Assembly: GCF_000756305.1 (NCBI RefSeq)
Contig: NZ_JRFE01000007.1
Coordinates: 63,421-127,420, forward strand
Length of the DNA: 64,000 nucleotides
Source of the DNA: Myxosarcina sp. GI1
Lineage (GTDB): Bacteria; Cyanobacteriota; Cyanobacteriia; Cyanobacteriales; Xenococcaceae
Direction: 5' to 3'
The position numbers were made by a program, and so were the translations under genes. Positions 21,733-30,493 of this stretch are shown in pieces; the first letter of the stretch is position 1; the number at the start of each line of letters is the position of its first letter. The notes below the pieces were generated by a model. The model was not told the origin of the DNA. It saw nothing but the letters and a program-made list of their open reading frames with translations, and searched no databases.

Positions 21733-24267
21733 CTATTCGATTGCTGAAGGGAGCCAATAGGCATTGGGAAATCCTAGAAAGTCATGGTTAGGATTAATCC
21801 AATGAGGCTGGACTAGATTGTCTTGCTGATAAGCAAGTCCCATTTTGACAGGTTCTGAGGTAATGACATCGAGTCCATCATTTCCATAGCCTACAGAGCC
21901 TCGAATTTCTAAACCATTACTGGCTTTTATCAGCTTGTCGCTTCCTTCACCACTGTTGTCTAGTCCGACTGGCAGAAATTTAGCGGTATCTTTAGCGGCA
22001 AAAACAGCGAGAGCGCTCTGGTGTAAGTTACCGTCACCGCTAGAGCGAAACTCGATGGTTTTTGAATTGGCTCCTTTACCTACAAATAAGCCGAGGTCTT
22101 TGCCCGACTCAAATGCGGGACGCTGGGTAAGTTCATTAGAGTTAAAAATCCATCCCGCTGGTGCCAGTCGCGAACTTTCGCTACCGACATTAAGCTGTCG
22201 CGGATTGGCAATACCATTTTGGGTTACCGAAAACAGAGCCTTTGCGCCTGGTTTTAGCTGGAAATCTATACCATCTTGTCGATTGCGCAGCTGAGAATTT
22301 AAAGAAAAACCAAACTTATTTACTTCTAGTTTGTCATTAGACTCTAATTCAACGTTTGCTGTTTTCAGCAATCCCTTAGTAGCAATTAAGTCAATTTCAA
22401 AGTTTGTAGCAACATTATCTCCATTGACCCGAAGATGATAGGTACCATCTAAAGTATCTTGCCAGAGAAAAACCCCTTCTTCTTTACCAACTTGGTAGTT
22501 AGGCTGTCCCAACGAGAATGAACCTGAAGGTTCGATTATTCTAATAAGTTGGTCGGCTGGAATGTTTTTAATTCGTTGCTCGATACCACTAGGCCAGTTG
22601 ACGACCAATTCATCTACTATTTTGTTTTCGCCAAGTCCAAAATGGATTCGCTGATGATTTTGCGAACGAAAATGCATTCCACTCGTCTGTTCGCGAAGCT
22701 GAGTAACTCCACCAGCAGTAGTAAAAACTTTAGCTCCTATGCCATCGCGATTGGTTTCTACTCCTTCGAGATCGATTTCCAGCCAATGATTGTTGTTGCC
22801 TTGATTTTGAAACAGTTGAGCAGGACCGTCATTATAAAGTAGTGGTGGCCACTGACCGTTATTTACAAACAGGTCGAGAAAACCGTCGGAGTCATAATCA
22901 ACGCTCATCGCGTCTCCTGCTACACCCAATTTAGAACCAGCCGCACCAGCAGCATTGGGATCTCGTTTGAAAGTTCCGTCACCTTGATTTTCATAAAAAA
23001 CATTGGGTTGATTTCCCGCAGGTTCTGACGTGACGATATATACGTCTACATCCATATCGTTGTCAAAATCCCCTGTGACTACACTTTTGGCAGCAGTTGG
23101 AATACCATAGATTTCTCGGTATTTAAAACCCTGACTACTATTAAGCAACAGAATATCTTCTTCGGGCAAACTATTATTATCGAAGCCAAAAGCAGTCAAG
23201 CCAGAAATTGGCTCCGTAGTTCGTACAATACCAGTAAGATTGCCTTTATTTTTTGTTTTAGAGAACGAGAGTCGCCAACGCTTGAGGTTATCGTTATAGC
23301 TAATATCTATTCCAGGAACAGTCTTGGGTATTTGGGGATTTTCTGGAGATAAAGTAAATTGAAAACTAGTTGGATTAAACCCATTCCCACTAAAACTACG
23401 CAGTTTGAAAGTTACGTTTCCTGTAGTCTTAAACTGCACCCCATCTTTTTTATCTCCTGGTGCTAGCCACATTCTAAAACCATTAGAACTGTCTTTATAC
23501 AGACTTGAGGGTGTTAGAGTATTGCGTGCTATATACAAATCTGACAACAGATCGCCATTAAGATCGGCACTCGCTACGTCTACAAAGCCTGAAAGATTGC
23601 GTAATACATCAACAGATATATCTTCAAAAGGATTTGAAGTTAAATCGTAGATCCGTTTTCGGATTAAAAGGTCTAAATTGTCGTCCTTAGAAAGATCTGA
23701 CAGTAAAGCATAGGAACTATTGACAACTTCTAAACCTGTAGTAGAACCAACATCTACAAACTTACCGTCGATCTGCCGAAAAATTGTGGTTGGTGCCTGT
23801 CCGTCAGGTCTTGCTTGTCCGTTTACTAACAAATCGAGCCGACCATCATTATCGTAGTCTAGCCACAGGGGAGTTCGTCCGCGATTTAAAGGATAATCGA
23901 TTCCGAGTTTGCTAGCTCGGTCTACTAGTCGTTGCCCATTATTGATGTACAGTCGATTTGAACCGACTCCCTGACCGCCCTCTGCTCCTATTAACTGTAC
24001 TAAATCCAGATCGCCATCATTATCAAAGTCAGCCCATGCTGCCCCATGCGTGTCACCAGCTTGTTTTTTAACAAGTATTTTAGAAGTAGCATCACTAAAA
24101 GTTCCATCACCCTGATTTAAATACAAAATATCGGGTTTGTAGTGATTGGATAGCCAAAGATCGGGCAAAGTATCGTTATTAACATCTCCCCAAGCACCAC
24201 CATGACTTTGACCGACATAGGAAATACCTGCTATGTCGGTGACTTCTTGAAAACGAGCCTGAGCCAT
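21733..24267 (-). CDS. FG-GAP/VCBS repeat protein with ASPIC/UnbV domain
   Basis: An 844-aa protein with FG-GAP/VCBS beta-propeller repeats. Calcium-binding loops recur, such as DVNNDTLPDLW, DFDNDGDLDLV, DYDNDGRLDLL and DYDSDGFLDLF, each near a YLNQGDGTF-type strand. Residues ~485-575 match the ASPIC/UnbV domain (GIGAKVFTTAGGVTQLREQ, VDELVVNWPSG). The C-terminal ~250 residues contain pre-peptidase-like and terminal beta-sandwich-like segments that I do not recognise. Such proteins are usually exported, yet no signal peptide is seen after the ATG at 24267. An adhesin or matrix role is an inference. Confidence 0.8.
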   Translation of the reverse strand: MAQARFQEVTDIAGISYVGQSHGGAWGDVNNDTLPDLWLSNHYKPDILYLNQGDGTFSDATSKILVKKQAGDTHGAAWADFDNDGDLDLVQLIGAEGGQGVGSNRLYINNGQRLVDRASKLGIDYPLNRGRTPLWLDYDNDGRLDLLVNGQARPDGQAPTTIFRQIDGKFVDVGSTTGLEVVNSSYALLSDLSKDDNLDLLIRKRIYDLTSNPFEDISVDVLRNLSGFVDVASADLNGDLLSDLYIARNTLTPSSLYKDSSNGFRMWLAPGDKKDGVQFKTTGNVTFKLRSFSGNGFNPTSFQFTLSPENPQIPKTVPGIDISYNDNLKRWRLSFSKTKNKGNLTGIVRTTEPISGLTAFGFDNNSLPEEDILLLNSSQGFKYREIYGIPTAAKSVVTGDFDNDMDVDVYIVTSEPAGNQPNVFYENQGDGTFKRDPNAAGAAGSKLGVAGDAMSVDYDSDGFLDLFVNNGQWPPLLYNDGPAQLFQNQGNNNHWLEIDLEGVETNRDGIGAKVFTTAGGVTQLREQTSGMHFRSQNHQRIHFGLGENKIVDELVVNWPSGIEQRIKNIPADQLIRIIEPSGSFSLGQPNYQVGKEEGVFLWQDTLDGTYHLRVNGDNVATNFEIDLIATKGLLKTANVELESNDKLEVNKFGFSLNSQLRNRQDGIDFQLKPGAKALFSVTQNGIANPRQLNVGSESSRLAPAGWIFNSNELTQRPAFESGKDLGLFVGKGANSKTIEFRSSGDGNLHQSALAVFAAKDTAKFLPVGLDNSGEGSDKLIKASNGLEIRGSVGYGNDGLDVITSEPVKMGLAYQQDNLVQPHWINPNHDFLGFPNAYWLPSAIE

Positions 24268-24411
24268 ATTGCTGAATCCTATGTTTTGAGTATATTGTCG
24301 CGATCCTAAATGTGAAAAAAATTTGCTTACAAGCTGAAATTTAATAAATATTTTCGTGGCTATACTATTTTTTTGACTTAAAAATTAAAAATAGCTCTTA
24401 AGATTAAATAA

Positions 24412-24478
24412 ATAATGAACAGTAAACATTGACCATTGAACACTACAGAGGATCGATGTTAAATGCTCATTGATAAAC
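24412..24478. repeat. AATGAACAGTAAACATT-type dispersed repeat, copy 2
   Basis: Related to 17178-17240, with the blocks AATGAACA, CCATTGAACA, TACAGA and GATGTTAAATG in the same order and orientation. Confidence 0.6.
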
Positions 24479-24857
24479 AAGCGTGTACTTATCGATCGAC
24501 AGTGACACACAAACTATTTGAATAATTTTTTAAGCGTTAGACGCTAAAAATTAAAATGATATAAATGTATTGCTTTTTACTGTTTTTACGCGCTATTTTT
24601 TTTCTATTTCATCTGAAACTAATTATTAATAACTGCTGGTTAGCGGTGATTTTAAATGGTTAAAATAAATTTGTCAATTGTAAATTTGCGATGTGCATAG
24701 AAAAAGATTAAAAATATGCGGTTTTTACATCGCGAAAAAATTCTAATATGGTAGTGTTGACATGAAGCTTTATCGCTTTATCTAACCTAAAGCGATCGCT
24801 CTATAGCAATTTTCGGTCATACAAAGTAAACTCCAATTTAATTAGGTAAAAGACAAT

Positions 24858-24914
24858 AGGGGTTTAAGCAATTTGTTTCGAGTATAAATTTGTACCTCAC
24901 TTGCTTAAGAACCT
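24858..24914. repeat. imperfect inverted repeat
   Basis: AGGGGTTTAAGCAA is paired about 30 nt later with TTGCTTAAGAACCTCT, giving a stem interrupted by a small bulge. It has no T-run. It may be the fold of a small RNA or a palindromic repeat. Confidence 0.4.
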
Positions 24915-24932
24915 CTATAACACTATTAATGC

Positions 24933-24972
24933 AAAAAGCGATCGCTCCAACTTTATTGTTAAGAGCGATCGC
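24933..24972 (-). terminator. intrinsic terminator of the DUF2267 gene
   Basis: GCGATCGCTC (24938-24947) pairs perfectly with GAGCGATCGC (24963-24972). On the minus strand the stem is followed by TTTTT at 24937-24933. It lies 43 bp past the DUF2267 stop. The stem arms are themselves HIP1 palindromes. Confidence 0.65.
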
Positions 24973-25015
24973 GATTGCTTTAGTAAACTAACTAAAAATA
25001 TTTAAATTAAACAAT

Positions 25016-25477
25016 TTAAGCCTGTTGCCATAGTTGACTTAGCTCATTGTCAGTAATACTCTTAGCAACATTGCTTACTTGTTCTTGAGATAACTCATCT
25101 TTAGTCGCTTTAAACACTGCTTTAGTAACGGTTTCGGCATCGGCTTCGTGTCTTACCGCACCTTCTTGCTTGAGACGTAGTAGAAAAACGTCTTTGGAAA
25201 TGTTAAGGTTTTGAGCGGGACTGATGTAGCTAAAAAAGCTTACCATCGGATTGGGATCTTTCCAAAGGTCTTTTACTTCCATATCTGCCTTTGGTGCTTC
25301 TTCGCCTCTCAACTCATCCGCTAGCTTGTCTACTTCTTCTCTTGGTAGACAGTCGCGTAAAATCCGAAATGTTACTTTAGTTGCTGTCTGTGCTTCGTTG
25401 ACCGTTTCCAAGCTAGTGTTAGTAATAACTTTATCTAAAAATGCTTGCTGTTTTTCTTGAGTTTGTTCTTGTGTCAT
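25016..25477 (-). CDS. DUF2267 family protein
   Basis: A protein of about 153 aa with two tandem helical DUF2267-like repeats: one around ATKVTFRILRDCLPREEVDKL and one around ETVTKAVFKATKDELSQEQV. The frame is open 34 codons further to 25579. The ATG at 25477 gives the family-like N-terminus MTQEQTQEKQQ and is preferred. DUF2267 proteins occur near stress genes in many bacteria; their role is unknown. It lies next to the accessory island on its left edge. Confidence 0.78.
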   Translation of the reverse strand: MTQEQTQEKQQAFLDKVITNTSLETVNEAQTATKVTFRILRDCLPREEVDKLADELRGEEAPKADMEVKDLWKDPNPMVSFFSYISPAQNLNISKDVFLLRLKQEGAVRHEADAETVTKAVFKATKDELSQEQVSNVAKSITDNELSQLWQQA

Positions 25478-25754
25478 GTGTGAGAATTTCTTTGTTGCTT
25501 CTAAATAAAGCTTAGTTACTTTTCTTAATAAAAAAACTCGATAGAAAGTTATAGTTTTAAATTTAATTTCAAATAGCAACTAATGACAAAATTTCCTCTT
25601 GCTGGCGATGGAGATAAAAGTTATTAGTTATAAAAAAGAGCGATCGCAGTAAAAATAGTCAAACAATTTTTTAAAACCTCTAAAATTGCTAAAATTTTAT
25701 ATTATTTTTTGGGAATGATAGATATTAAAGCGTATTTCTAATAAAGAGGTTAAT

Positions 25755-27737
25755 TTGGGTTTAGATGAGCTAACTATTCAAGATGAATACCGTAGTAATG
25801 ATTGTTCGATAGTACAGAATTTTTATATTCCGTGTTTAGAAAAGTCGATAGTTTATAAAAGAGCAGTCGGTTTTTTTTCTAGCTCCTCAATGGCTATTGC
25901 TGGTAAAGGCTTGAAAGCCTTGATTCACGCAGGCGGAAAAATGCAGTTGATTGCATCGCCTAAACTATCTGATGAAGATATTGAAGCGATTAGCAAAGGT
26001 CTCAAGCAAAGAGAAGAAATCATTGCAGCAGTTACCAAAAGAGAGTTAGAGCAAGAATTTGACGAAGTAGTCAAGGATCGTTTGGCGTGCCTTGCTTGGT
26101 TATTAAGTCAGCAACTTCTCGATATTAAACTTGCGGTTCCTATTAATATTCGGCAAAAAGGCATCTACCACGAAAAACTCGGTGTTTTTGAAGATACTGA
26201 AGGTAACATTGTTGCGTTTACAGGCTCGGCTAATGAAAGTTCAACTGCATTAATTGCTAATTTTGAATGTATTGATGTTTTTTGTTCGTGGAAAATAGAA
26301 GACAAAAATAGAACTTTACGTAAAGCAAGTAATTTCAATAAGTTATGGAATAATCAAACGAATAACTTAGATGTGATTGAATTACCTGAAGCTGCTAAAA
26401 AATCTTTATTACAATTATGTCCAAACAAAAAGCCAGAGTTAAAACTAGATTTTACATCTCAGTCTAAGTTTAAATCTAAATCAGTATCGGAAAACCGAAA
26501 ACAACAATATGAAATTGAAACTCAACTGATAGACAGTCGCTGGCGACATCAAACAGAAGCAAAAAATATTTTTTTCAAACATCGTTGTGGAATTTTGGAA
26601 ATGGCAACAGGTACAGGTAAAACTCGTACAGCAATTTCTATTTTGCAGCACTTAGTTAATTCAAGAGATGTTAACACTATTATTATTACTACTATCGGTA
26701 CTGACTTATTAGACCAGTGGGTAGAACAACTATATGAAGTTGCCAGTAATTTGAATCCTCAGTTTAGAGTATTAAAGCACTATAAAGAATTCCACGAGAA
26801 AGATGAGTATGAACTCGATCCTGAATTTAGCATTTTAATTGTCTCTTCTAAGTCTTTACGTAACGTATTGAGAATCTTGACTTGTCCTGTTAGAAAACGC
26901 TTATTAATTATTTATGATGAAGCTCATTCTTTTGGTAGTCCGCAAATGATTGAAGATTTATCAGGATTATCTGATGGAATCAGTTATCGATTAGGATTGA
27001 GTGCTACACCAGAAAGAGAATACGATTTAGAAGGAACAAAGTTTCTTGAGGAACATATTGGTTCTGTAATTTATAAGTTTAGTCTTGAAAAAGCTATTCG
27101 TCGCGGTATTCTTTGTGAATTTGATTATTATCCAATAGAATACGAACCTTCCGATGAAGACAAAAGTAAAATACAATCTCTTTACAGAACTCAGCAAGCA
27201 AAGAAGAAAGCTGGTAAACCCATGTCAAAAACAGATTTCTGGAATGCTTTAGCAAGAGTTCACAAAGTTTCTACAGCTAAACTACCTTATTTTGAGCAAT
27301 TTATCGTTAATAACTTAGAGATACTAGAAAAGTGCATAATTTTTGTGGAAGAAATGAGGTATGGAGACAAAGCAATTGCAATAATACACAAATATATTCA
27401 CAATTTCCATACTTATTATTCTCAAGAAAATCAACAAAAATTACTTGATTTTGCAGATGGCAAAATTTCTTGTTTAATTACTTGTGATAAACTTTCTCAA
27501 GGTATAGATATTCAATCTCTCCAGACAGTAATTTTGTTTTCGTCTGACAGAGCTAAATTAAAAACAATTCAGAGAATAGGGCGTTGTTTACGTAAAGACC
27601 CGAATAATCCTCGTAAAAAAGCTATCGTAGTTGATTTAGTACGCAATCAGGACGAAAATAAGACAGAATTAAATAGCGACCAAGCTCGTAAAGAGTGGTT
27701 GACTGGTTTATCAAAAATTCGTTGTGAATTTGATTAG
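25755..27737 (+). CDS. PLD-nuclease-like / DEAH helicase fusion, restriction-type
   Basis: A 660-aa protein. The N-terminal ~200 residues resemble a phospholipase-D-like nuclease domain: HEKLGVFE near residue 139 is an HKD-like motif (H-x-K-x4-E instead of D), followed by FTGSANESS. From ~260 on there is an SF2 helicase: Walker A MATGTGKT (~283), YDEAH (~386), LSATPERE (~415) and a C-terminal QRIGRCLRKD. The start is TTG with AGAGG five bases before it. It heads a four-gene cassette with gaps of 2-7 bp, leading on to dndC. Most likely a DNA-targeting defence effector (inference). No HIP1 site lies in the gene. Confidence 0.75.
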   Translation: MGLDELTIQDEYRSNDCSIVQNFYIPCLEKSIVYKRAVGFFSSSSMAIAGKGLKALIHAGGKMQLIASPKLSDEDIEAISKGLKQREEIIAAVTKRELEQEFDEVVKDRLACLAWLLSQQLLDIKLAVPINIRQKGIYHEKLGVFEDTEGNIVAFTGSANESSTALIANFECIDVFCSWKIEDKNRTLRKASNFNKLWNNQTNNLDVIELPEAAKKSLLQLCPNKKPELKLDFTSQSKFKSKSVSENRKQQYEIETQLIDSRWRHQTEAKNIFFKHRCGILEMATGTGKTRTAISILQHLVNSRDVNTIIITTIGTDLLDQWVEQLYEVASNLNPQFRVLKHYKEFHEKDEYELDPEFSILIVSSKSLRNVLRILTCPVRKRLLIIYDEAHSFGSPQMIEDLSGLSDGISYRLGLSATPEREYDLEGTKFLEEHIGSVIYKFSLEKAIRRGILCEFDYYPIEYEPSDEDKSKIQSLYRTQQAKKKAGKPMSKTDFWNALARVHKVSTAKLPYFEQFIVNNLEILEKCIIFVEEMRYGDKAIAIIHKYIHNFHTYYSQENQQKLLDFADGKISCLITCDKLSQGIDIQSLQTVILFSSDRAKLKTIQRIGRCLRKDPNNPRKKAIVVDLVRNQDENKTELNSDQARKEWLTGLSKIRCEFD

Positions 27738-27739
27738 TT

Positions 27740-27931
27740 ATGGCATTGGATGAAAAAGTTAAAAAATCAGTAATGGAAGCAGTATCTCAAAATAATCAGT
27801 CGGAAAGCGTTGCCAGAAAAATTATTAATTTGCTGGAGGAATTATCTAATGGAACGGTAAATTTAAACAATCAAGATAGTATCAAGGACTATTTAAAAGT
27901 TATTTTAGAAGCGATAAATATCGAGCATTAA
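27740..27931 (+). CDS. small helical protein of the Dnd-linked cassette
   Basis: A 63-aa protein, acidic to neutral, predicted to be helical (VARKIINLLEELSN, SIKDYLKVILEAI), with no Cys. The ATG sits 2 bp after the helicase stop and the stop is 7 bp before the DndD-like gene, so translational coupling is likely. I do not recognise a family. A small bridging or middle subunit between helicase and ATPase is a guess from position. Confidence 0.65.
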   Translation: MALDEKVKKSVMEAVSQNNQSESVARKIINLLEELSNGTVNLNNQDSIKDYLKVILEAINIEH

Positions 27932-27938
27932 AATTATT

Positions 27939-29915
27939 ATGACTGTTAAACTTAATATTTTAGGATGGTCGGCTTCTAATTTACGTTGTCCAGACCACGA
28001 AATATCTTTATGTCCTCCAAATACTCAGATTCCGTACAAGGCAACATTTATCCAAATGCCCAATGGAACTGGAAAAACCACTACCTTACAACTTTTGCGG
28101 GCTACTTTATCTGGTTCGGCGCAGAAATGGACATCCGAGCAAATAGCAGAATTTCGTAATAATACTAATCTTGCTGAATCTGGTTCTTTTATTGTTAGAT
28201 TATCGCTCAATGACAAGCTACTGACATTTGAACTCAGATTTGATTTCCAGCGAGAAAAGATAGAGTACAAAACTACTTATAATTCTGGTATCCAAAATGG
28301 ATTTTTTCCACCATCTGTTATCAAAAAGTTTTTAAATATAGAATTTGTTAGTTTATTTATTTTTGATGGGGAGTTGGCGCGTAACTTGCTAGATGACAAA
28401 CAGACCCGCGCTCGTGATGCTATTGATGCTTTATTTCAACTATCTTTATTTGACGATGTTAGTAGTCAGTTTCAGATCAATTGGGAGAATCATTCGGCAA
28501 ACACAACTTCTACTACAGAACAAGGATTAAATCGCAGAAGAAATAAGTTAGAAGGTTTGAAGCGAAGAAAAAAAGAGATAAAAGCTAAACAAAAAGAATT
28601 ACATTTACTTCGGTCTCAATTAAAAATAGATCTTCAAAAAGCAGAAGAAGAATATGAGGCTGCTTTTAATAAAGATAAAAATTTGGGAGCAAAACTTAAA
28701 AATACAAAAGAAGAGTTAGAGCGAGCAGTGATAGCAGTAAATTTTGAACTGCAACAAAGTATTGAAGAAATGCGTAATCCACAAAAACTAGTTCCTAACT
28801 TTGGCTTGGAGCTTTTAAATCTAAAAGATAATTTAGATAGTTTAAAATTACCCACATCTACTTCACAGCAGTTCTTTGATGAATTAGCTCGTGCATCAAA
28901 ATGTGTCTGCGGTCGTCCTATGGATGAAATATCGAGTCAGAAAGTTCGAGAACGAGCAAGTCAATATCTAGCGGAAGACGAAGTTGCAGCATTAAATATT
29001 ATCAAGTCTAATATTGCTAAATATTGTAATAAAAACACAGAAAAATTTTCTTTACAGCTAAAAGAACAACTAGAACGGCTAGGAAACTCTGTTAGATTAC
29101 GAGATACTAAAAGTACTGAAATATCCGCAATAGAAAAACACCGTATAGAGCAGGGGGACTCAGAAATAGAAGATAAACAATATAAAAAAGAAAAGCTGAA
29201 ATCAAATTTGCAAGCTTATGAAGAGCAACTAAGTGAAATAGAAAGAGTTGCCCTAAGCAATCCTAAAGATGACACCAAATGTTTAAAAGAACTAGATAGA
29301 TTAATAAAACAAGCAGAGGCTGATGTAGCAGAAGCAAGCAATACGATAAATTTGCTTAAAAGAACAAAAATAATCCAAGCGATATTAACTCAGGCTCATA
29401 AACAAGCTAGAGAAAAGCTACGGAGATATATGATTGATGGAACTAATCAACGTATATCTCAACTTTTAACTCGCAATCCTGTCGTTTTAGATGATATTCA
29501 AAATTCGCTTCGACTAAGAAACCGTAAAAGAGGAAGTGAAGGTCAAACTTTGTCCGTTGCTTATGCTTTCCTGGCAACTATTTTTGACCAAAGTACTTAT
29601 AAGTTACCTTTTATTGTTGATAGTCCCGCTATTTCTCTCGATCTCAATGTTAGAAGAGAAGTAGCAGGCTTTATTCCTTCTTTATTCGATCAATTTTTTG
29701 CTTTCACTATTTCAAGCGAGAGAAATGGATTTATTGATACTTTGCATAAAACAGTAGATGGAGAAGTTAACTACATTACACTATTTAGCAAAGTTACCCA
29801 AACAAAGCATCTTTGGCAAAACCAAGATGACAGTCTTGTTACTGAAACAAGCAATGGAATATTGGTTGAAGGAAAAGAGTTTTTTGAACAATTCGATTTA
29901 GAGCAGGAGATATAG
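27939..29915 (+). CDS. DndD-like SMC/Rad50-type ATPase
   Basis: A 658-aa ABC-type ATPase with a central coiled coil. Walker A is MPNGTGKTTTLQ (~45). The DndD-style motif FIFDGELARNLL is at ~145. A C-x-C-containing SKCVCGRPM at ~325 sits in a hook-like position. The C-terminal signature region is SVAYAFLATIFDQ, with Walker B LPFIVDSPAISLD near 565. It is the second DndD-type protein of the island and is clearly different from the true DndD at 33162. Sits between the 63-aa and 159-aa genes. Probable role: ATP-driven sensing or loading for the PLD-helicase (inference). Confidence 0.75.
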   Translation: MTVKLNILGWSASNLRCPDHEISLCPPNTQIPYKATFIQMPNGTGKTTTLQLLRATLSGSAQKWTSEQIAEFRNNTNLAESGSFIVRLSLNDKLLTFELRFDFQREKIEYKTTYNSGIQNGFFPPSVIKKFLNIEFVSLFIFDGELARNLLDDKQTRARDAIDALFQLSLFDDVSSQFQINWENHSANTTSTTEQGLNRRRNKLEGLKRRKKEIKAKQKELHLLRSQLKIDLQKAEEEYEAAFNKDKNLGAKLKNTKEELERAVIAVNFELQQSIEEMRNPQKLVPNFGLELLNLKDNLDSLKLPTSTSQQFFDELARASKCVCGRPMDEISSQKVRERASQYLAEDEVAALNIIKSNIAKYCNKNTEKFSLQLKEQLERLGNSVRLRDTKSTEISAIEKHRIEQGDSEIEDKQYKKEKLKSNLQAYEEQLSEIERVALSNPKDDTKCLKELDRLIKQAEADVAEASNTINLLKRTKIIQAILTQAHKQAREKLRRYMIDGTNQRISQLLTRNPVVLDDIQNSLRLRNRKRGSEGQTLSVAYAFLATIFDQSTYKLPFIVDSPAISLDLNVRREVAGFIPSLFDQFFAFTISSERNGFIDTLHKTVDGEVNYITLFSKVTQTKHLWQNQDDSLVTETSNGILVEGKEFFEQFDLEQEI

Positions 29916-29920
29916 TCAAA

Positions 29921-30400
29921 TTGGGATTTGAATTACGACAGGATGCAAAAAGATGGTTTAAAGCTTTTGACCGAGACATCAAACAGAAAACTATTATTCT
30001 CTTCGATCTTTATTATTTTTGCTTGATACCTGGATTTATTACTAAACGTAGAAACATAAATATTCCCTCAAATGAAGTTGATGAATTGTTTAGAGATTTT
30101 CCTGGTGTTTTTCGTCCTCGTGGTGAGCTACTAGTAGGTCTATTAATAAACACAGAACTTTCTCGAATAGGAATAGATTTAAAAGAGCGTACATCTGTGT
30201 ACAGTAAGATATCGGAATTAGTTATTACTTCTCCTCCATACTTATCTAATGAAGGAATTAAGCGAATGAATGAATATGCACACGGAGGGTTTGACGTACT
30301 TTGTGAAAGAATGGATGAACGTCCTCAGTCACTTGAAACTTTTGTTAGAAAGTACCATCGCTTGATTCAAGTCCTACAGCCAGATACGCTAAATTATTAA
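29921..30400 (+). CDS. 159-aa protein of the Dnd-linked cassette, possibly DndE-like
   Basis: Start TTG at 29921 with a good AGGAGA ten bases upstream (29905-29910). The gene is only 5 bp after the ATPase stop. It is helical and mostly soluble, with RPRGELLVGLLINTELSRIG and later MNEYAHGGFDVLCERMDE. Those two blocks faintly recall DndE's leucine-rich helix and its C-terminal HxHRGxxYL segment. The likeness is weak and I do not claim homology. By position it should partner the DndD-like ATPase. Confidence 0.6.
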   Translation: MGFELRQDAKRWFKAFDRDIKQKTIILFDLYYFCLIPGFITKRRNINIPSNEVDELFRDFPGVFRPRGELLVGLLINTELSRIGIDLKERTSVYSKISELVITSPPYLSNEGIKRMNEYAHGGFDVLCERMDERPQSLETFVRKYHRLIQVLQPDTLNY

Positions 30401-30493
30401 TTTTGCCTAGTTATTTAAGTTGAGCGAACCATTTTGCTGCTATGTTCGATCATAGCTATATTAAAATTCCAATTACAAAACCTAGTTGATAAC

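Larger units (their letters stand above)
24268..25015. other. long intergenic region with repeats and hairpins
   Basis: 748 bp without a credible ORF. It holds a dispersed repeat (24412-24478), a promoter-like TTGACA (24757-24762) with TATCTA 16 nt later, a long imperfect inverted repeat (24858-24914) and the DUF2267 gene's terminator hairpin. A short untranslated RNA is conceivable but unproven. Confidence 0.45.

Noticed and set aside
22549..22842. 97-aa plus-strand ORF inside the FG-GAP gene
   Set aside because: Opposite-strand shadow of the large minus-strand gene with no family signature.
24503..24513. TGACACACAAA half-site resembling the regulator operator
   Set aside because: Only one arm is present, with an extra CA and no partner arm at 12 nt spacing.
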